In this document: in pieces, positions 19,301 through 28,422 of the stretch
How positions within the stretch are numbered: position 1 is the stretch's first letter
Layout: the number at the start of each line of letters is the position of its first letter
From: Neorhizobium sp. SOG26
Lineage (GTDB): Bacteria > Pseudomonadota > Alphaproteobacteria > Rhizobiales > Rhizobiaceae
NCBI RefSeq assembly: GCF_003491345.1
Contig: NZ_CP025512.1
Location: forward strand, 868,001 to 932,000
DNA length: 64,000 nucleotides
Reading direction: 5' to 3'
Program-made: the position numbers and the translations under genes
The notes under the pieces: generated by a model
Database searches by the model: none
Told to the model about the DNA's origin: nothing
The model's input: only the letters and a program-made list of their open reading frames with translations

Positions 19301-20764
19301 CCGTTCCGCCGCAACATCAGCTATTTCGGGATCGATGCCGACCAGTTGCTGGTGAACGTCGCCGGTGTAACGCGCAAGATCTTCGGCGAAATCGGCCGGC
19401 TCTTCAGCGAGGGCAAGCTCACGCCGCTTCCGTACCGCGCCTTCAGCCATGATGAGATCGGCAGCGCCTTCCGTCTCATGCAGAATGCCGGCCATATCGG
19501 CAAGATCGTCGTGCGTCCGCCGGTTGCCCGCAAGGACAAGGTCCTGGTTCCGGCAAATGAGGCGCTTCGCTTCTCCTCGGATGGCACCTTCCTGGTTGCC
19601 GGTGGTATCGGTGGCTTCGGCCTGGCTGCGGCCGAGTGGCTGGTGACCCGCGGCGTCAAGCGCATCGCGCTCTGTTCGCGGCGTGGCATGGCTGACGAGG
19701 AAACCCTGGCGGCGATCTCGGTCTGGCACCGCAAGGGCGTGCATGCGACAGTGCATGCCTGCGACATCACCGACGAGTCGGCGGTTTCGGTCCTGCTGGA
19801 ACTGCTGCGCACGGAAGGCCCGGTCAAGGGCATCATCCACGCCGCCATGGTGCTGGATGACGCGTTGATCTCGAACCTCACGCCGGAGCGCAACAAGCCC
19901 GTCGTGGACGTGAAGGTGAAGGGCGCGGAGATCCTGCACCGGCTCACGGCCAAGGATGACCTGGAGTTGTTCCTGCTCTTCTCGTCTGCCACCACCATGC
20001 TCGGCAACCCGGGGCAGGCGAACTACGTCATGGCTAACGGCTACCTTGAAGGTCTGGCCCGCACCCGGCGTGCCGCTGGTCTTCCGGCGCTGGCTGTCGG
20101 CTTCGGCGCCATTGCCGATACCGGTTTCCTGGCGCGCAACGCCGAGGTGAACGAGATCCTGTCGAAGCGCATCGGCAAGACCGCGATGAAGGCGCGCGAA
20201 GCGCTGGAACAGGTCGAACGCTACATGCTGGCCGATACGGGCAATGTCGACGCGGCCGCCTTGATGATCGCCGAGATCGACTGGGGCGCGGTCCAGATGC
20301 TGCCAATCGCCAAGACGGCCTTCTTCGAAACCATCGTTCGTTCGGCGGGTAACAATGCGACGTCCTCGGATGGCGACACGATCGACCTCGAAGAGTTGAT
20401 CCGCGGCAAGTCTGCCGAAGAAGCGCAGCAGATCCTGCACAAGCTGGTTGCGGGCGAAATCGCTACCATCCTTCGCGTCACCGAGGATACCATCACGCCG
20501 GAAAAGGTGCTGAAGGAGATCGGCCTCGACAGCTTGATGGCGATGGAACTTGGCATGGGCTTCCAGCAGAAGACCGGTTTCGACATTCCGTTGAGCGGTG
20601 TCGGCGACGACACGACCGTGGGTGATGTCGTTGCACGTCTGCGCGAGCGCGTGTCCCGACAGAATGCGGATGGCGATGAGGCACCTCAGGGCCAGAACGC
20701 CGTCGTCGACCGGCTGGTCAAGAGCCACTCGACGTCGCAACAGCAGAAAGCAGCGGCACAGTGA
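13319..20764 (+). CDS. rkpA: Iterative type I polyketide/fatty acid synthase RkpA
   Basis: This giant one-module synthase (about 2481 residues) should build a highly reduced acyl chain in the cytosol. Domains in order: ketosynthase (Cys171 in DTACSSS; His in EGHGTGT and NIGHTEP), acyltransferase (Ser616 in GHSVGEL), dehydratase (His921 in HVVDSRAIMP, Asp in DAVFH), a degenerate methyltransferase-like stretch near 1370-1530, enoyl reductase (HGAAGGVG from 1889), ketoreductase (GGIGGFG from 2095, Tyr2236) and acyl carrier protein (Ser2405 in LDSLM). In Sinorhizobium meliloti, rkpA is needed for K-antigen capsule. ATG 13319 is preferred over GTG 13313 because GAG lies 8 bases upstream. The stop overlaps the rkpG start. 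Confidence 0.92.
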   Translation: MTIEIIGRACVAPGANSVSELRDILSEGRCTVTNIPSDRWEKARFWHPNQGIPGKTYTFAAGVLDNIYAFDPAVFGLSQREAMQMDPQQRVLLNLVWQALEDANLPASTLAKEHVGVYVGASSLESGNLASEDPASGSPYFMTGNTLSIVSNRISHIFGLKGPSMTIDTACSSSLVALDQAVLALENGDIDTAIVGGVNLLVHPLSFVGFAQARMLSPEGLCRAYDTNGHGYVRAEGGVVFVLRRTDRAQREGDRSRSRLHAVAVNSSGRTNGISLPSREAQADLLRSIYEGRNIDVNRLAFIEGHGTGTRVGDPAEVWAIGEVIGKKRRAPVPIGSIKTNIGHTEPVSGLFGLLKAMIALENNFLPASLHIEKVNEDIDFDGLNVRVNTSTIKLLPAKEPRLAGVNSFGFGGTNAHVVISDPDPVKAVDAPAKVEPGLFVVSAHTASALSKLLEQYEERLSDADAKQAALMVSAAPANREALRHRFAVAAKDADGVRKAIEAHLAGEASAGEIGEAPLAAAKIAFVFSGNGAQWAGMGVDAYRENAQFRQCFQSFSALFEYHLGEKLTDIIVAPDLATRLADTKIAQPLLFAVQAALTDCMHASGIRPEAVFGHSVGELAAAYAAKALTAAEAVAIVSKRSRYQDVFAGKGKMAAVVLNEEAALNFARARGLDGICVAAINAPNSVTLSGPGDQIQAFRDAARKAQIVAHVLDINYPFHHPIIDDARDAFLADLPAIQAEKTNCAFISTVSGELQDGRGLDAEYWWRNVREPVLFKQACQTALAMGCNLFIEVSPRSILSSYVGETAKSVSASAVVVGTLQRETGVPGRDPVAQAFARAVAHGAPVQSVRGNAKRNAHVDLPALPFEQTELKMPSTTDEVDIFGRNSKLPYLLLGWRTDPNSAHWKNHIDAHLFPDLAEHVVDSRAIMPGAGFIEIAVSAAQRYYGTPEVEISNLEIVRPLELRPDRMVELSTLLSPETGYIEIRSRERLSSDDWTVHAVARSRHAAGAVVGSAIVAPQGERGTLLSADEAYETAERFGLQYGPRFRLLNKAVAYGQTIVEVDLKPAAAPAHPYVQYNLNPFSTDAVFHGLVALFGQLSGGDVGSPYIPVRFGAIHVTGGGQIARAMIEIERFSAYSIKARFQLFDTEGNRIASLDDCRFRRTSLRRHHTLASVAFHYESVPASVGAAREFGKVDAAAIFRNGKGKASDNATLLLDAAIYRACHEIALKLADHRGVVSTRRLPLEREFRAFLTNCLFILEDAGIATADEGEWVLPQEFTLPPVSELLQEIYREDSGRIAEAVLVNNAYRDALEQLAAGPLSTAGDKPARTANASEATIDHVLVHSPLAERAFTAVVEGVEKLLASRKGGVRYILETGVMSLALSRRLAQAAAAHGATLIIAEPRENVRRTFELAFEQDVHVLLPECDKLYSQPVADIVVAAGPQSQQLLSSHEEIRAAIRNAAANGGAVVFADRAPSAFNDFVFGQSEGWFENSNSPDFPVGRLGSDRQLADVIASLGFAKPHAREQGYPEGALVLAAAASEARPTKAAAALADGSRVLILSELADVSVAFDGCDVSVIDADATQEQFDEALSQFHGQPLRIVYLADRVASQDASVLAQARLRRLGALAETVSRGTETGSKPRLLVVAPGGSPLAGEDTDGANAGLWAFARVVQNEYEALDVHLLDAESGDAGTWDAVQELLAVSTSNREWQMTAGNLRELRAATGPFPSTEATTSSFEAATIRQLSSGRVESISWEACDLPSPDKDEVIIAVEATGLNFRDVMWAMGLLPEEALEDGFAGATIGMELAGRVLEVGSDVDDLQPGDRVMGIAPAAFSTHVRVRRDGVTKFPDRLSSAAAATVPVAFLTAYYAMVHLGHIEKGETILIHGAAGGVGLAALQIAKLRGATVIATAGTTEKRRFLEALGADHIFDSRSLDFVSRVREVTNGEGVDLVLNSLFSEAMERSIELVKPFGRFLELGKRDYYSDRKIGLRPFRRNISYFGIDADQLLVNVAGVTRKIFGEIGRLFSEGKLTPLPYRAFSHDEIGSAFRLMQNAGHIGKIVVRPPVARKDKVLVPANEALRFSSDGTFLVAGGIGGFGLAAAEWLVTRGVKRIALCSRRGMADEETLAAISVWHRKGVHATVHACDITDESAVSVLLELLRTEGPVKGIIHAAMVLDDALISNLTPERNKPVVDVKVKGAEILHRLTAKDDLELFLLFSSATTMLGNPGQANYVMANGYLEGLARTRRAAGLPALAVGFGAIADTGFLARNAEVNEILSKRIGKTAMKAREALEQVERYMLADTGNVDAAALMIAEIDWGAVQMLPIAKTAFFETIVRSAGNNATSSDGDTIDLEELIRGKSAEEAQQILHKLVAGEIATILRVTEDTITPEKVLKEIGLDSLMAMELGMGFQQKTGFDIPLSGVGDDTTVGDVVARLRERVSRQNADGDEAPQGQNAVVDRLVKSHSTSQQQKAAAQ

Positions 20765-22191
20765 TGAGTGAAAATGGGGACAACGAGGCCGCAGGGCTCG
20801 GCCCTGACGGCAAGCGTGGCCTGCTGGACAAGCTGCGCCAGACAAGCGAGGCTTCGGGGCGCAATCGCGCCGCAAGGTTGAGCCGCCTGCCGCAGGCACC
20901 GGCACGGCAGGTCCAGTCCTTCGAGGAACTGCCGGAATACCAGCGGGTAAACGTACAGCGCGCGGCGGGCGAAATGATCGGCGTGGCGAACCCCTTCTAC
21001 CGCTCGCATGACAGGGCGGCAGGGGCGACTACCGTCGTCGCCGGCCACGAACTCATCAACTTCGCCTCTTATGACTACCTTGCAACCAACACGGATCCGC
21101 GCACGCTGGAAGCGGCCAAGGCCACCGTTGACAGGTTTGGCATTTCCGCCTCCGCCAGCCGCCTGGTTGCTGGCGAGCGTCCGGTGCATACCGAACTCGA
21201 GATGGAGCTTGCCTCCGTCTACGGCGTTGATGCGGCCGTCACCTTCGTCAGCGGTTACCTCACCAACGTCGCTTCCATCAGTTGTCTGATGGGGCCGCAG
21301 GATCTCGTGATCCACGACGAGTTCATCCACAACAGCGCGCTGGCCGGCATCAAGCAATCCGGCGCGACACGCCGGCTTTTCCGCCACAACGACGTCGAGA
21401 ACCTTGAATCGGTGCTGCGGACACTCTCGACCGAGTTCCGGCGCATCATGGTCATCGTTGAAGGCGTTTACTCGATGGATGGCGACATCGCCAACCTGCC
21501 GGCGCTGCTCGAACTGCGCAACCGCTACGGCTTCTGGCTGATGGTGGATGAGGCGCATGCGCTTGGTGTCCTCGGCGCGACCGGGCGCGGGACCTTCGAG
21601 CACTACGGCATCGACCCGAAAGAAGTCGATATCTGGATGGGCACGCTCTCCAAGACCACGTCGAGCTGCGGCGGCTACATCGCGGGCTCGCAGGCCTTGA
21701 TCGACATCCTTAAGGCGGAAGCGGGCGGCTTCGTTTATAGCGTTGGCCTGGCTCCGGTTCTGGCCGCAGCGGCTCGCTGCTCGCTGCAGATCTTGCGTTC
21801 CGAGCCGGAGCGCACCGATAAGCTGCACCGCAACGGCGCGCTCTTCCTCGAATGCGCCCGCGCGGCGGGACTGGATACGGGCTTGAGCCTCGGCTTCTCA
21901 GTCGTGCCGGTCATCGTTGGAGACTCTCTTCGCGCCGTACAGCTTTCCAATGAACTGCTGGAGCAGGGCATCAACGTATTGCCGATCATCCACCCGGCCG
22001 TGCCGGAGGGCATGGCGCGGCTGCGGTTCTTCATCACTTGCGATCATACCGAGGAACAGATCCGTCGTTCGGTCGCAGTCACTGCCGAAAGGCTGAAGGA
22101 CCTGCAGGAGCGCAATTTCGGACTGGCTTCGCTCGACATGGACAAGGTGATGCAGCTTGCTCCACTTCTCCAGGCCGCGGGCAAATCCTGA
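20764..22191 (+). CDS. rkpG: PLP-dependent alpha-oxoamine synthase RkpG
   Basis: Alpha-oxoamine synthases join an acyl thioester to an amino acid with loss of CO2 (8-amino-7-oxononanoate synthase, serine palmitoyltransferase, ALA synthase). The 475-residue protein has DEAHALGVLG (Asp that binds the pyridine nitrogen) and the Schiff-base Lys297 in TLSKTTSSCGG. A 60-residue N-terminal extension precedes the catalytic core. ATG 20764 shares its A with the rkpA stop TGA, so the two are coupled; the donor is therefore probably the acyl group on the RkpA carrier domain. Its amino acid substrate cannot be told. A GTG at 20761 is an alternative start. Confidence 0.9.
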   Translation: MSENGDNEAAGLGPDGKRGLLDKLRQTSEASGRNRAARLSRLPQAPARQVQSFEELPEYQRVNVQRAAGEMIGVANPFYRSHDRAAGATTVVAGHELINFASYDYLATNTDPRTLEAAKATVDRFGISASASRLVAGERPVHTELEMELASVYGVDAAVTFVSGYLTNVASISCLMGPQDLVIHDEFIHNSALAGIKQSGATRRLFRHNDVENLESVLRTLSTEFRRIMVIVEGVYSMDGDIANLPALLELRNRYGFWLMVDEAHALGVLGATGRGTFEHYGIDPKEVDIWMGTLSKTTSSCGGYIAGSQALIDILKAEAGGFVYSVGLAPVLAAAARCSLQILRSEPERTDKLHRNGALFLECARAAGLDTGLSLGFSVVPVIVGDSLRAVQLSNELLEQGINVLPIIHPAVPEGMARLRFFITCDHTEEQIRRSVAVTAERLKDLQERNFGLASLDMDKVMQLAPLLQAAGKS

Positions 22192-22218
22192 CCAACAGCG
22201 CTGACCGGCAGGTGGATC

Positions 22219-23001
22219 ATGCATGTCATCGTCACCGGAGGTTCAAGCGGCATAGGGCTTGAAGTATCGCGGCTTTACGCAAGTCGCGGTGCGCGCGTGA
22301 CCTTGATTGCGCGGGACAGGCTAAAGCTTCAGGTGGCGCGTGATGGTCTATTGGTGACTGCCAAAAGCGCTCCCGACGACATCCAGATGGCCTTGGCGGA
22401 TGTCGGCGATGAAGCGGCAATCCGCGACGCTGTGCAGCACGCCGAGAGCCGGCTTGGCCCTTGCGACGTCCTCATTGCCTGCGCCGGGATCGTCGAACCG
22501 GCGGTCTTCGAAGACCTCTCCAGCGACCGCTTCAACGAGCAGATACGCATCAACCTGCTTGGCACTGTCAACGCCGTGCGTTCGGTCTACACCGGTATGA
22601 CGCATCGCGGGCAGGGGCGCATCATGATCGTCTCCTCTGGCGCGGGCCTCATAGGCATTCACGGTTATTCCGCCTACTGCGCTTCGAAAGCTGCACTCAC
22701 CGGATTTGCCGAAGCACTGGCGCAAGAGGGGCAAGCCCACGGCATCACCGTCGGCATCTGCTTTCCGCCCGATACACAAACGCCGCAGCTTGAACGCGAG
22801 CTTCCGAAGCGGCCGATCGAGGCGCAACGGCTGATGGGCAAGGCTGGTGCATGGACTGCCGACGCGGTCGCGCGAAAAATCGTCCGCGCCATCGAACGCC
22901 GCAGCGGCAAGCTCTATTTCGGTTTTTCGCTTGCCGCGCTTGGTCTCTTCGGCGGCGTCATCAAGCCCGTCTTGTTCTGGTGGTACAGGCGGCGCGCCTG
23001 A
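22219..23001 (+). CDS. rkpH: Short-chain dehydrogenase RkpH
   Basis: This is a classical SDR that should reduce the ketone made by RkpG. The 260-residue protein has the nucleotide motif TGGSSGIG, the catalytic YSAYCASK (YxxxK) and a C-terminal hydrophobic segment from about 233 ending in WWYRRRA, which suggests membrane attachment. This shape recalls 3-ketodihydrosphingosine reductases. It begins 27 bases after rkpG and ends 4 bases before the convergent phosphatase gene. ATG 22219 has GGCAGGTGG upstream. In S. meliloti, rkpH belongs to the same capsule lipid set as rkpA and rkpG. Confidence 0.9.
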   Translation: MHVIVTGGSSGIGLEVSRLYASRGARVTLIARDRLKLQVARDGLLVTAKSAPDDIQMALADVGDEAAIRDAVQHAESRLGPCDVLIACAGIVEPAVFEDLSSDRFNEQIRINLLGTVNAVRSVYTGMTHRGQGRIMIVSSGAGLIGIHGYSAYCASKAALTGFAEALAQEGQAHGITVGICFPPDTQTPQLERELPKRPIEAQRLMGKAGAWTADAVARKIVRAIERRSGKLYFGFSLAALGLFGGVIKPVLFWWYRRRA

Positions 23002-23005
23002 TCCG

Positions 23006-23791
23006 TCAGATGATGCTGAGTTGCTCGCCCTGGAGTTTGAGCACTGTCAGCTTGCCCGAATAATAAGCCCCCGTGTCGATACCGATCCGACCGGGACCCC
23101 TGTAGGGTTCCGGCTGCGGCGTATGGCCATGGATCACCAGGAACGGCATCTTCGGACCCTCCGCCAGGAACGGATCGCGGATCCACATCAGGTCCTTGTC
23201 ATCCTGTTGATCGAGCGGTACACCAGGCTTGATCCCCGCGTGTACGAAGACAAAACGCCCGATCCGCAACGAGGTTGGCAGTTGCGCCAGGAATTCCTTG
23301 TGGGCCGGTGGCACCGCATCAGCAAGAGAGTAAGACAGTCGCTCCAGCCGGGTCTTCTTGTTGTTTCCAAGGAAGGTGAGGTCAATACCATAGGAGGTGA
23401 GCGTCCGATCACCGCCGATGCCGAGCCAGTCCCAATAGGCCTCCGGCTGATCGAGGAACCGCGCGAACAGGTCGTCATGGTTGCCGCAGATCGGCACGCG
23501 CCGCAGCTTGAGTTCGCTCGGTCGGATCAGGTGGTCGAGCACCTGGCCTGAGTTCGGTCCCCGGTCGACATAATCCCCGAGAAGCACGACCGGGCCGGGC
23601 TGACCGGTCTTCTGGATGTCCCGCGCAATACGTTCTTCCGCCGCGATCAACTGGTCGAGGCTGCCGTGCACGTCGCCAATGGCATAGATCGGATAAAGTG
23701 GCTCGTCCGGCCCGAGATCGATCCGTCGGCGCGTCGTCTTTGTCACCGGCGCCGAACCTCGGCGCAGCAGCCAATCAGTAAACCTGCCCAT
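23006..23791 (-). CDS. Calcineurin-like serine/threonine-type metallophosphatase
   Basis: This is a PPP-family phosphoesterase that hydrolyses phosphoserine/threonine or nucleotide substrates such as Ap4A. The 261-residue product has all expected metal-binding motifs: AIGDVHGSLDQL, LLGDYVDRGPNSG, ICGNHDD, VFVHAGIKPG and VIHGHTPQ. ATG 23791 is chosen (MGRFTDWLLRRG, with GAAAGAAC upstream); a TTG at 23836 would add 15 residues. It is the only minus-strand gene between rkpH and the Wzc-like kinase. Its link to the polysaccharide locus is positional only. Confidence 0.85.
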   Translation of the reverse strand: MGRFTDWLLRRGSAPVTKTTRRRIDLGPDEPLYPIYAIGDVHGSLDQLIAAEERIARDIQKTGQPGPVVLLGDYVDRGPNSGQVLDHLIRPSELKLRRVPICGNHDDLFARFLDQPEAYWDWLGIGGDRTLTSYGIDLTFLGNNKKTRLERLSYSLADAVPPAHKEFLAQLPTSLRIGRFVFVHAGIKPGVPLDQQDDKDLMWIRDPFLAEGPKMPFLVIHGHTPQPEPYRGPGRIGIDTGAYYSGKLTVLKLQGEQLSII

Positions 23792-24041
23792 AAGTTCTTT
23801 CAGTCTCACCTGTCGCAGCGTTGGGAATGGCCGCAAACCAAAGGAATAGCAAGCGCCCGATTGGGAGCACAGCTTTCAAGGCAGCAAATTTCGCCAGCAA
23901 TAACGCTTTGGCGCAACGTCCAATGCCCATTCTTCTACTTGCAGGGGTTGTCTGGTTGTAAAGGATTGCAAGCAACCTAAAAGTGCGCCATGATTAATAC
24001 ACAGTTAATTTGGGCTCAGTCTTTGCACAGCGGACCGAGTG
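23792..24041. promoter_or_regulatory. Divergent region between the phosphatase and Wzc-like genes
   Basis: This 250-base gap is less GC-rich than its surroundings from about 23930 to 24020, consistent with promoters in both directions. I see no clear consensus promoter or operator, and no gene. Confidence 0.35.
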
Positions 24042-26327
24042 ATGAACCAGAGGCATGTATTGCGTTCGCTTCAGGTCAATGCCCACTCGGAGCCGCAGGC
24101 TCCGCCGTTTCACCTTGCCAACCTGATTTCTGTCGCTCGCCGTCAGTGGCCGGTCTTCGGCCTCTGTCTTATTTTCTTCTTGGCGCTCGGCAGCTTTTAT
24201 TGCTTCACCGCGGTGCCGCGATTTACCGCCAGGACCAGCGTGCTCATCGACGGCGTCAACAGCCAGGTCGTCGAGCAGTTGTCCTCGGTTGCAGGTGTTC
24301 TGGATGATGAAGCGTCTTTCCTTGGACAGGTCGAGCTTCTGAAATCAGAAGCGATCGCCTTCGCGGTCATCGATGGCTTGAAGCTCCAGGACAATTCGGA
24401 GTTCATGCGTGGCGCGCCGAACCCGTTCCTGCGCGTGCCCCGGAGCCTTCTCACCTTCTTTCGTCCTGCGCGGCCACCCTCTGGTCCGGATGCGATGCGG
24501 CGGCAGGCGCTGGAGGTGATAAGCCGCGATATGGAAATTGCCCGCATCGGGCGCTCCTATGTGATCGAGATCTCGTTCACGGCGAATTCTGCCGAGCTTG
24601 CCGCTTCCGTCGCCACGGCCGTTGCCGACTATTATCTGGCTGACAAGCTCGAGTCCAAGACCAGCGCGACACGCCGCGCCGGTGACTGGCTGCAGCTACG
24701 CATCGAGGACCTGCGCCATCAGTCGCTGCAGGCCGATGCGGCCGTGCAGCGGTTCCGGGCAGCCAATGGGCTGCTGGTGGCGAACGACACGCTGCTGTCC
24801 GACCAGAAGCTCGTCGATATCAGCCTGTCGCTCAACGCTGCCCGCACGGAAACGGAAAAGGCCCAGGCACGCGTCGAAGCGATCCAGGCGGTGGTGGAGA
24901 GCGGGGCGGAGGAGGGCGTTGTGGGCGACGCCTTGGAGAGCCCGGTCATCAACACGCTGCGCCAGAAATTTCTCGAGGCATCGAGGCGCCATTCCGAGAT
25001 CGTCCGACGCTCCGGTGAAGCTCACGCGCAAGCTGAGCGGCTGAAGGAGGAAATGGCCGAATACAAGCGGTTGATGTTCGATGAGCTGAAGCGCATCGCA
25101 CAAAGCTATCAGAATGATCTGGCGGTCGCGACGTCCCGCGAACGGCAGATCGGTGAGGGCCTGGTAAAGGCGACAGCCGTCAGCCTGACCGCCAGCGAAA
25201 CGCAGGTGCAGTTGCGCGAACTGGAATTGACCGCTGCCACATATCGCAACCTTTATCAGACATTTCTGCAGCGTTATCACGAGGCGGTCCAGCAGCAGTC
25301 GTTCCCGGTCACCGAAGCACGTGTGATCGCCCGCGCCATGCCGCCAGTGACGCCGAGCGAGCCAAGGATCCCGCTCGTGCTCGCGGTCTCCGTCGTGCTC
25401 GGATGTGCGGCCGGTGCCGGTGCCGCTGCTTTTCGCGAAGCCTCCGATCGTGGTTTCCGCGCCGGCGAGCAGGTGAGGCAGGTCCTTGGCCTAAGGTTCC
25501 TCGGTTATCTCTCCCACGTCGCGCCGCTTGTCGACAGTTTGCCCAAGCCACCGTCCGGGAAGCACGAGATCCGTAGCAAGGATCCGATTGCCGATTTCGC
25601 AACGGAGTTCCCGCTGTCACCCTTCGCCGAGACGCTGCGCAACGTCCGGTTGGCTGCCGAACTCGAGATCCCGAAGCGCGGCAAGGTGATTGGCATCATC
25701 TCGGTGGTCGCGGGTGAGGGGAAATCCACGGTCGCGATCAACCTTGCAAAACTGCTCGCGCAAGGCGCCAGCACGATCCTGATCGATGCGGACCTGCGCA
25801 ATCCCGGCGCTACAAGGACGATTGCCCAGCACGCGCAAGAAGGTTTGCTTGAGGTCCTGCTGTCGGGCGACCCGCCCTCTTCGCGGGCCTTGAAGGATCC
25901 CGAGAGCGGTGCGCTCTTTCTGCCGACGGTGATGAAGCGTCGCATCCCGCGCTCGTCCGAGCTTCTCGCCTCGGGTCACATGGCTCGCCTGTTGGCTCAG
26001 GCTGCCGAGGCACACGACTATGTCCTTCTGGATCTGCCGCCCGTCGCCCCGATCATCGATGCGAGAGCGGTCATGCCGCATCTCGATGCCTTCGTGCTCG
26101 TGGTGGAATGGGGAAAGACGCCGCCCAAGCTTGTCGCCGAGATACTCGCTGCGGAACCGCAACTGAAGGAGCTGTGCCTCGGCATCATCCTCAACAAAGT
26201 GGACAGCCGCAAGATGAAGCTCTATCGCGAATATGGATCGTCCCAATACTACGCGTCCCCGCACAACGCATATCATCACGAGGATCCGGATATGACGGTC
26301 GTGGACCTGCGTCAGGCACAAGAATGA
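24042..26327 (+). CDS. Polysaccharide co-polymerase with tyrosine autokinase (Wzc/ExoP-like)
   Basis: This inner-membrane protein sets chain length and couples polymerisation to export through the Wza-like channel. The 761-residue protein has a Wzz domain between transmembrane helix 1 ([17 protein letters not shown]) and helix 2 ([18 protein letters not shown]), a periplasmic coiled coil, then a cytoplasmic BY-kinase: Walker [10 protein letters not shown] (Lys561), Walker A' [10 protein letters not shown] (Asp582, Asp584) and Walker [14 protein letters not shown]. Five tyrosines (728, 731, 736, 737, 744) form the expected autophosphorylation tail. ATG 24042 is chosen over the adjoining GTG 24039. 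Its stop overlaps the gmd start by 4 bases. Confidence 0.92.
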   Translation: MNQRHVLRSLQVNAHSEPQAPPFHLANLISVARRQWPVFGLCLIFFLALGSFYCFTAVPRFTARTSVLIDGVNSQVVEQLSSVAGVLDDEASFLGQVELLKSEAIAFAVIDGLKLQDNSEFMRGAPNPFLRVPRSLLTFFRPARPPSGPDAMRRQALEVISRDMEIARIGRSYVIEISFTANSAELAASVATAVADYYLADKLESKTSATRRAGDWLQLRIEDLRHQSLQADAAVQRFRAANGLLVANDTLLSDQKLVDISLSLNAARTETEKAQARVEAIQAVVESGAEEGVVGDALESPVINTLRQKFLEASRRHSEIVRRSGEAHAQAERLKEEMAEYKRLMFDELKRIAQSYQNDLAVATSRERQIGEGLVKATAVSLTASETQVQLRELELTAATYRNLYQTFLQRYHEAVQQQSFPVTEARVIARAMPPVTPSEPRIPLVLAVSVVLGCAAGAGAAAFREASDRGFRAGEQVRQVLGLRFLGYLSHVAPLVDSLPKPPSGKHEIRSKDPIADFATEFPLSPFAETLRNVRLAAELEIPKRGKVIGIISVVAGEGKSTVAINLAKLLAQGASTILIDADLRNPGATRTIAQHAQEGLLEVLLSGDPPSSRALKDPESGALFLPTVMKRRIPRSSELLASGHMARLLAQAAEAHDYVLLDLPPVAPIIDARAVMPHLDAFVLVVEWGKTPPKLVAEILAAEPQLKELCLGIILNKVDSRKMKLYREYGSSQYYASPHNAYHHEDPDMTVVDLRQAQE

Positions 26328-27457
26328 GTAACACCATGAAAAAAAGAGCACTGATTACCGGGGTAACCGGCCAGGACGGCTCGTATCTTGCGGAGTTTCT
26401 GCTGGCCAAGGGCTATGAGGTGCATGGCATCAAGCGCCGTGCCTCGTTGTTTAACACGGCGCGTGTGGATCATATCTACGAAGATCCGCATATGAAGGAC
26501 GCGCAGTTCAAGCTGCATTATGGCGACCTCTCGGACACTTCCAATCTGACCCGGCTCATCCGCGATATCGAGCCCGATGAAGTTTATAACCTCGGCGCTC
26601 AGTCGCACGTGGCGGTGAGCTTCGAGGCTCCGGAATATACCGCCGATGTGGATGCGATCGGCACGCTGCGTCTCCTCGAGGCGATCCGGTTCCTGGGGCT
26701 TGAGAAGAAGACCCGTTTCTACCAGGCGTCGACGTCCGAGCTTTATGGCCTGGTGCAGGAAACACCGCAGCGGGAAACGACGCCGTTCTATCCGCGTTCG
26801 CCCTACGCGGTTGCCAAGCTTTACGCCTACTGGATCACGGTGAACTACCGCGAAGCCTATGGCATGTATGCCTGCAACGGGATCCTCTTCAACCACGAGT
26901 CACCGCGCCGCGGCGAGACCTTCGTCACCCGCAAGATCACCCGTGGCCTTTCTAACATCGCCATGGGGCTCGAATCCTGCCTTTTCATGGGCAATATCGA
27001 CAGCCTGCGCGACTGGGGTCATGCTAAGGATTATGTCCGCATGCAGTGGATGATGCTGCAGCAGGACGAGCCGGAAGACTTCGTCATCGCCACCGGCCTG
27101 CAATATTCGGTGCGTGAATTCATCCAGTGGACGGCGAGCGAACTTGGGCTGACGTTGGAGTTTTCAGGCGAGGGCGTCGACGAGATTGCAACCGTTGCGG
27201 CGATTGACGGCCACAAGGCGCCGGCGCTGAGGGTAGGCGACGTGGTGATGCGGATCGACCCGCGCTATTTCCGCCCGGCGGAAGTCGACACGCTGCTCGG
27301 TTCTTCCGCCAAGGCCAAGCAGAAGCTCGGCTGGGAGCCGGAGATCACCGCCCGCGAGATGTGCGCCGAGATGGTCGCCGAAGACCACAAGGCCGCGCGC
27401 CGCCATGCGCTCCTGAAAGAACACGGGCTCAACCTGCCCGTCAGCCTGGAGGGTTGA
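26324..27457 (+). CDS. gmd: GDP-mannose 4,6-dehydratase
   Basis: Gmd makes GDP-4-keto-6-deoxy-D-mannose, the first step from GDP-mannose to GDP-L-fucose. The 377-residue extended SDR has [15 protein letters not shown] (nucleotide binding), QASTSELYG and the catalytic [15 protein letters not shown] (YxxxK). ATG 26324 forms an ATGA overlap with the upstream stop; ATG 26336, giving MKKRALITG, is a possible start four codons later. It is followed after two bases by fcl, so the two enzymes are co-translated. Confidence 0.95.
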   Translation: MSNTMKKRALITGVTGQDGSYLAEFLLAKGYEVHGIKRRASLFNTARVDHIYEDPHMKDAQFKLHYGDLSDTSNLTRLIRDIEPDEVYNLGAQSHVAVSFEAPEYTADVDAIGTLRLLEAIRFLGLEKKTRFYQASTSELYGLVQETPQRETTPFYPRSPYAVAKLYAYWITVNYREAYGMYACNGILFNHESPRRGETFVTRKITRGLSNIAMGLESCLFMGNIDSLRDWGHAKDYVRMQWMMLQQDEPEDFVIATGLQYSVREFIQWTASELGLTLEFSGEGVDEIATVAAIDGHKAPALRVGDVVMRIDPRYFRPAEVDTLLGSSAKAKQKLGWEPEITAREMCAEMVAEDHKAARRHALLKEHGLNLPVSLEG

Positions 27458-27459
27458 GC

Positions 27460-28422
27460 ATGGCTTATGACCTCAAGGGCAAAAGAGTTTATGTCGCCGG
27501 CCATCGCGGCATGGTGGGTTCGGCCATTGTTAGGCGCTTGGCATCCGAAGGCTGTGAGATCCTCACTGCCACCCGCTCGGAACTGGACCTGACCCGCCAG
27601 GCCGATGTCGAGGCCTGGATGGAGAAGAACCGTCCGGACGCCGTCTTCCTCGCAGCGGCCAAGGTCGGCGGCATCCTTGCCAACGATACCTATCCGGCCG
27701 ACTTCCTTTATGACAACCTCATCCTGGAAGCCAACATCATCCATGCTGCCCACAGGGTCGGTGTGGAGAAGCTGCTGTTCCTTGGCTCGTCCTGCATCTA
27801 TCCGAAGTTTGCCGAGCAGCCGATCCGCGAAGAGTCGCTTCTGACGGGTGAGCTTGAGCCGACCAATGAGTGGTATGCGATCGCCAAGATCGCCGGCATC
27901 AAGCTCTGCCAGGCCTACCGACGCCAGCACGGCCGTGACTTCATCTCCGCCATGCCGACCAACCTTTATGGCCCGGGCGACAACTTCGACCTGAAGTCCA
28001 GCCATGTCATGCCGGCGCTGATCCGCAAGGCGCATGAGGCAAAGGTCGGTGGTGCTACCTCCATAACCGTCTGGGGCACCGGCACGCCGCGGCGTGAATT
28101 CTTGCATGTCGATGACTGTGCCGATGCCTGCCTACATCTGATTAAGACTTATTCCGACGACACCCACGTCAATGTCGGCTCCGGCAAAGACATCACCATC
28201 CTCGATCTCACGAAGCTAGTCTGCAAGGTCGTCGGATACGAGGGTGAGATCGTCCATGACCTCTCCAAACCAGACGGCACGCCGCGCAAGCTGATGAGCG
28301 CCGACAAGCTGCGCGCAATGGGGTGGTCACCGAAGATCGGATTGGAAGAGGGTGTGGCAGATGCTTACGCCGCCTTCCTCAAGGGCGAATATCTTGAGCG
28401 TAGCCAGGGAGATGCTGCATGA
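27460..28422 (+). CDS. fcl: GDP-L-fucose synthase (epimerase/reductase)
   Basis: Fcl (WcaG) epimerises and reduces the Gmd product to GDP-L-fucose using NADPH. The 320-residue SDR has [14 protein letters not shown], the serine strand LGSSCIYPK and the YxxxK motif YAIAKIAG, all typical. The start ATG 27460 lies 2 bases past the gmd stop; the longer frame from 27361 merely overlaps gmd. The length is normal. With gmd it shows that the polysaccharide probably contains L-fucose, provided GDP-mannose is made elsewhere in the genome. Confidence 0.95.
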   Translation: MAYDLKGKRVYVAGHRGMVGSAIVRRLASEGCEILTATRSELDLTRQADVEAWMEKNRPDAVFLAAAKVGGILANDTYPADFLYDNLILEANIIHAAHRVGVEKLLFLGSSCIYPKFAEQPIREESLLTGELEPTNEWYAIAKIAGIKLCQAYRRQHGRDFISAMPTNLYGPGDNFDLKSSHVMPALIRKAHEAKVGGATSITVWGTGTPRREFLHVDDCADACLHLIKTYSDDTHVNVGSGKDITILDLTKLVCKVVGYEGEIVHDLSKPDGTPRKLMSADKLRAMGWSPKIGLEEGVADAYAAFLKGEYLERSQGDAA

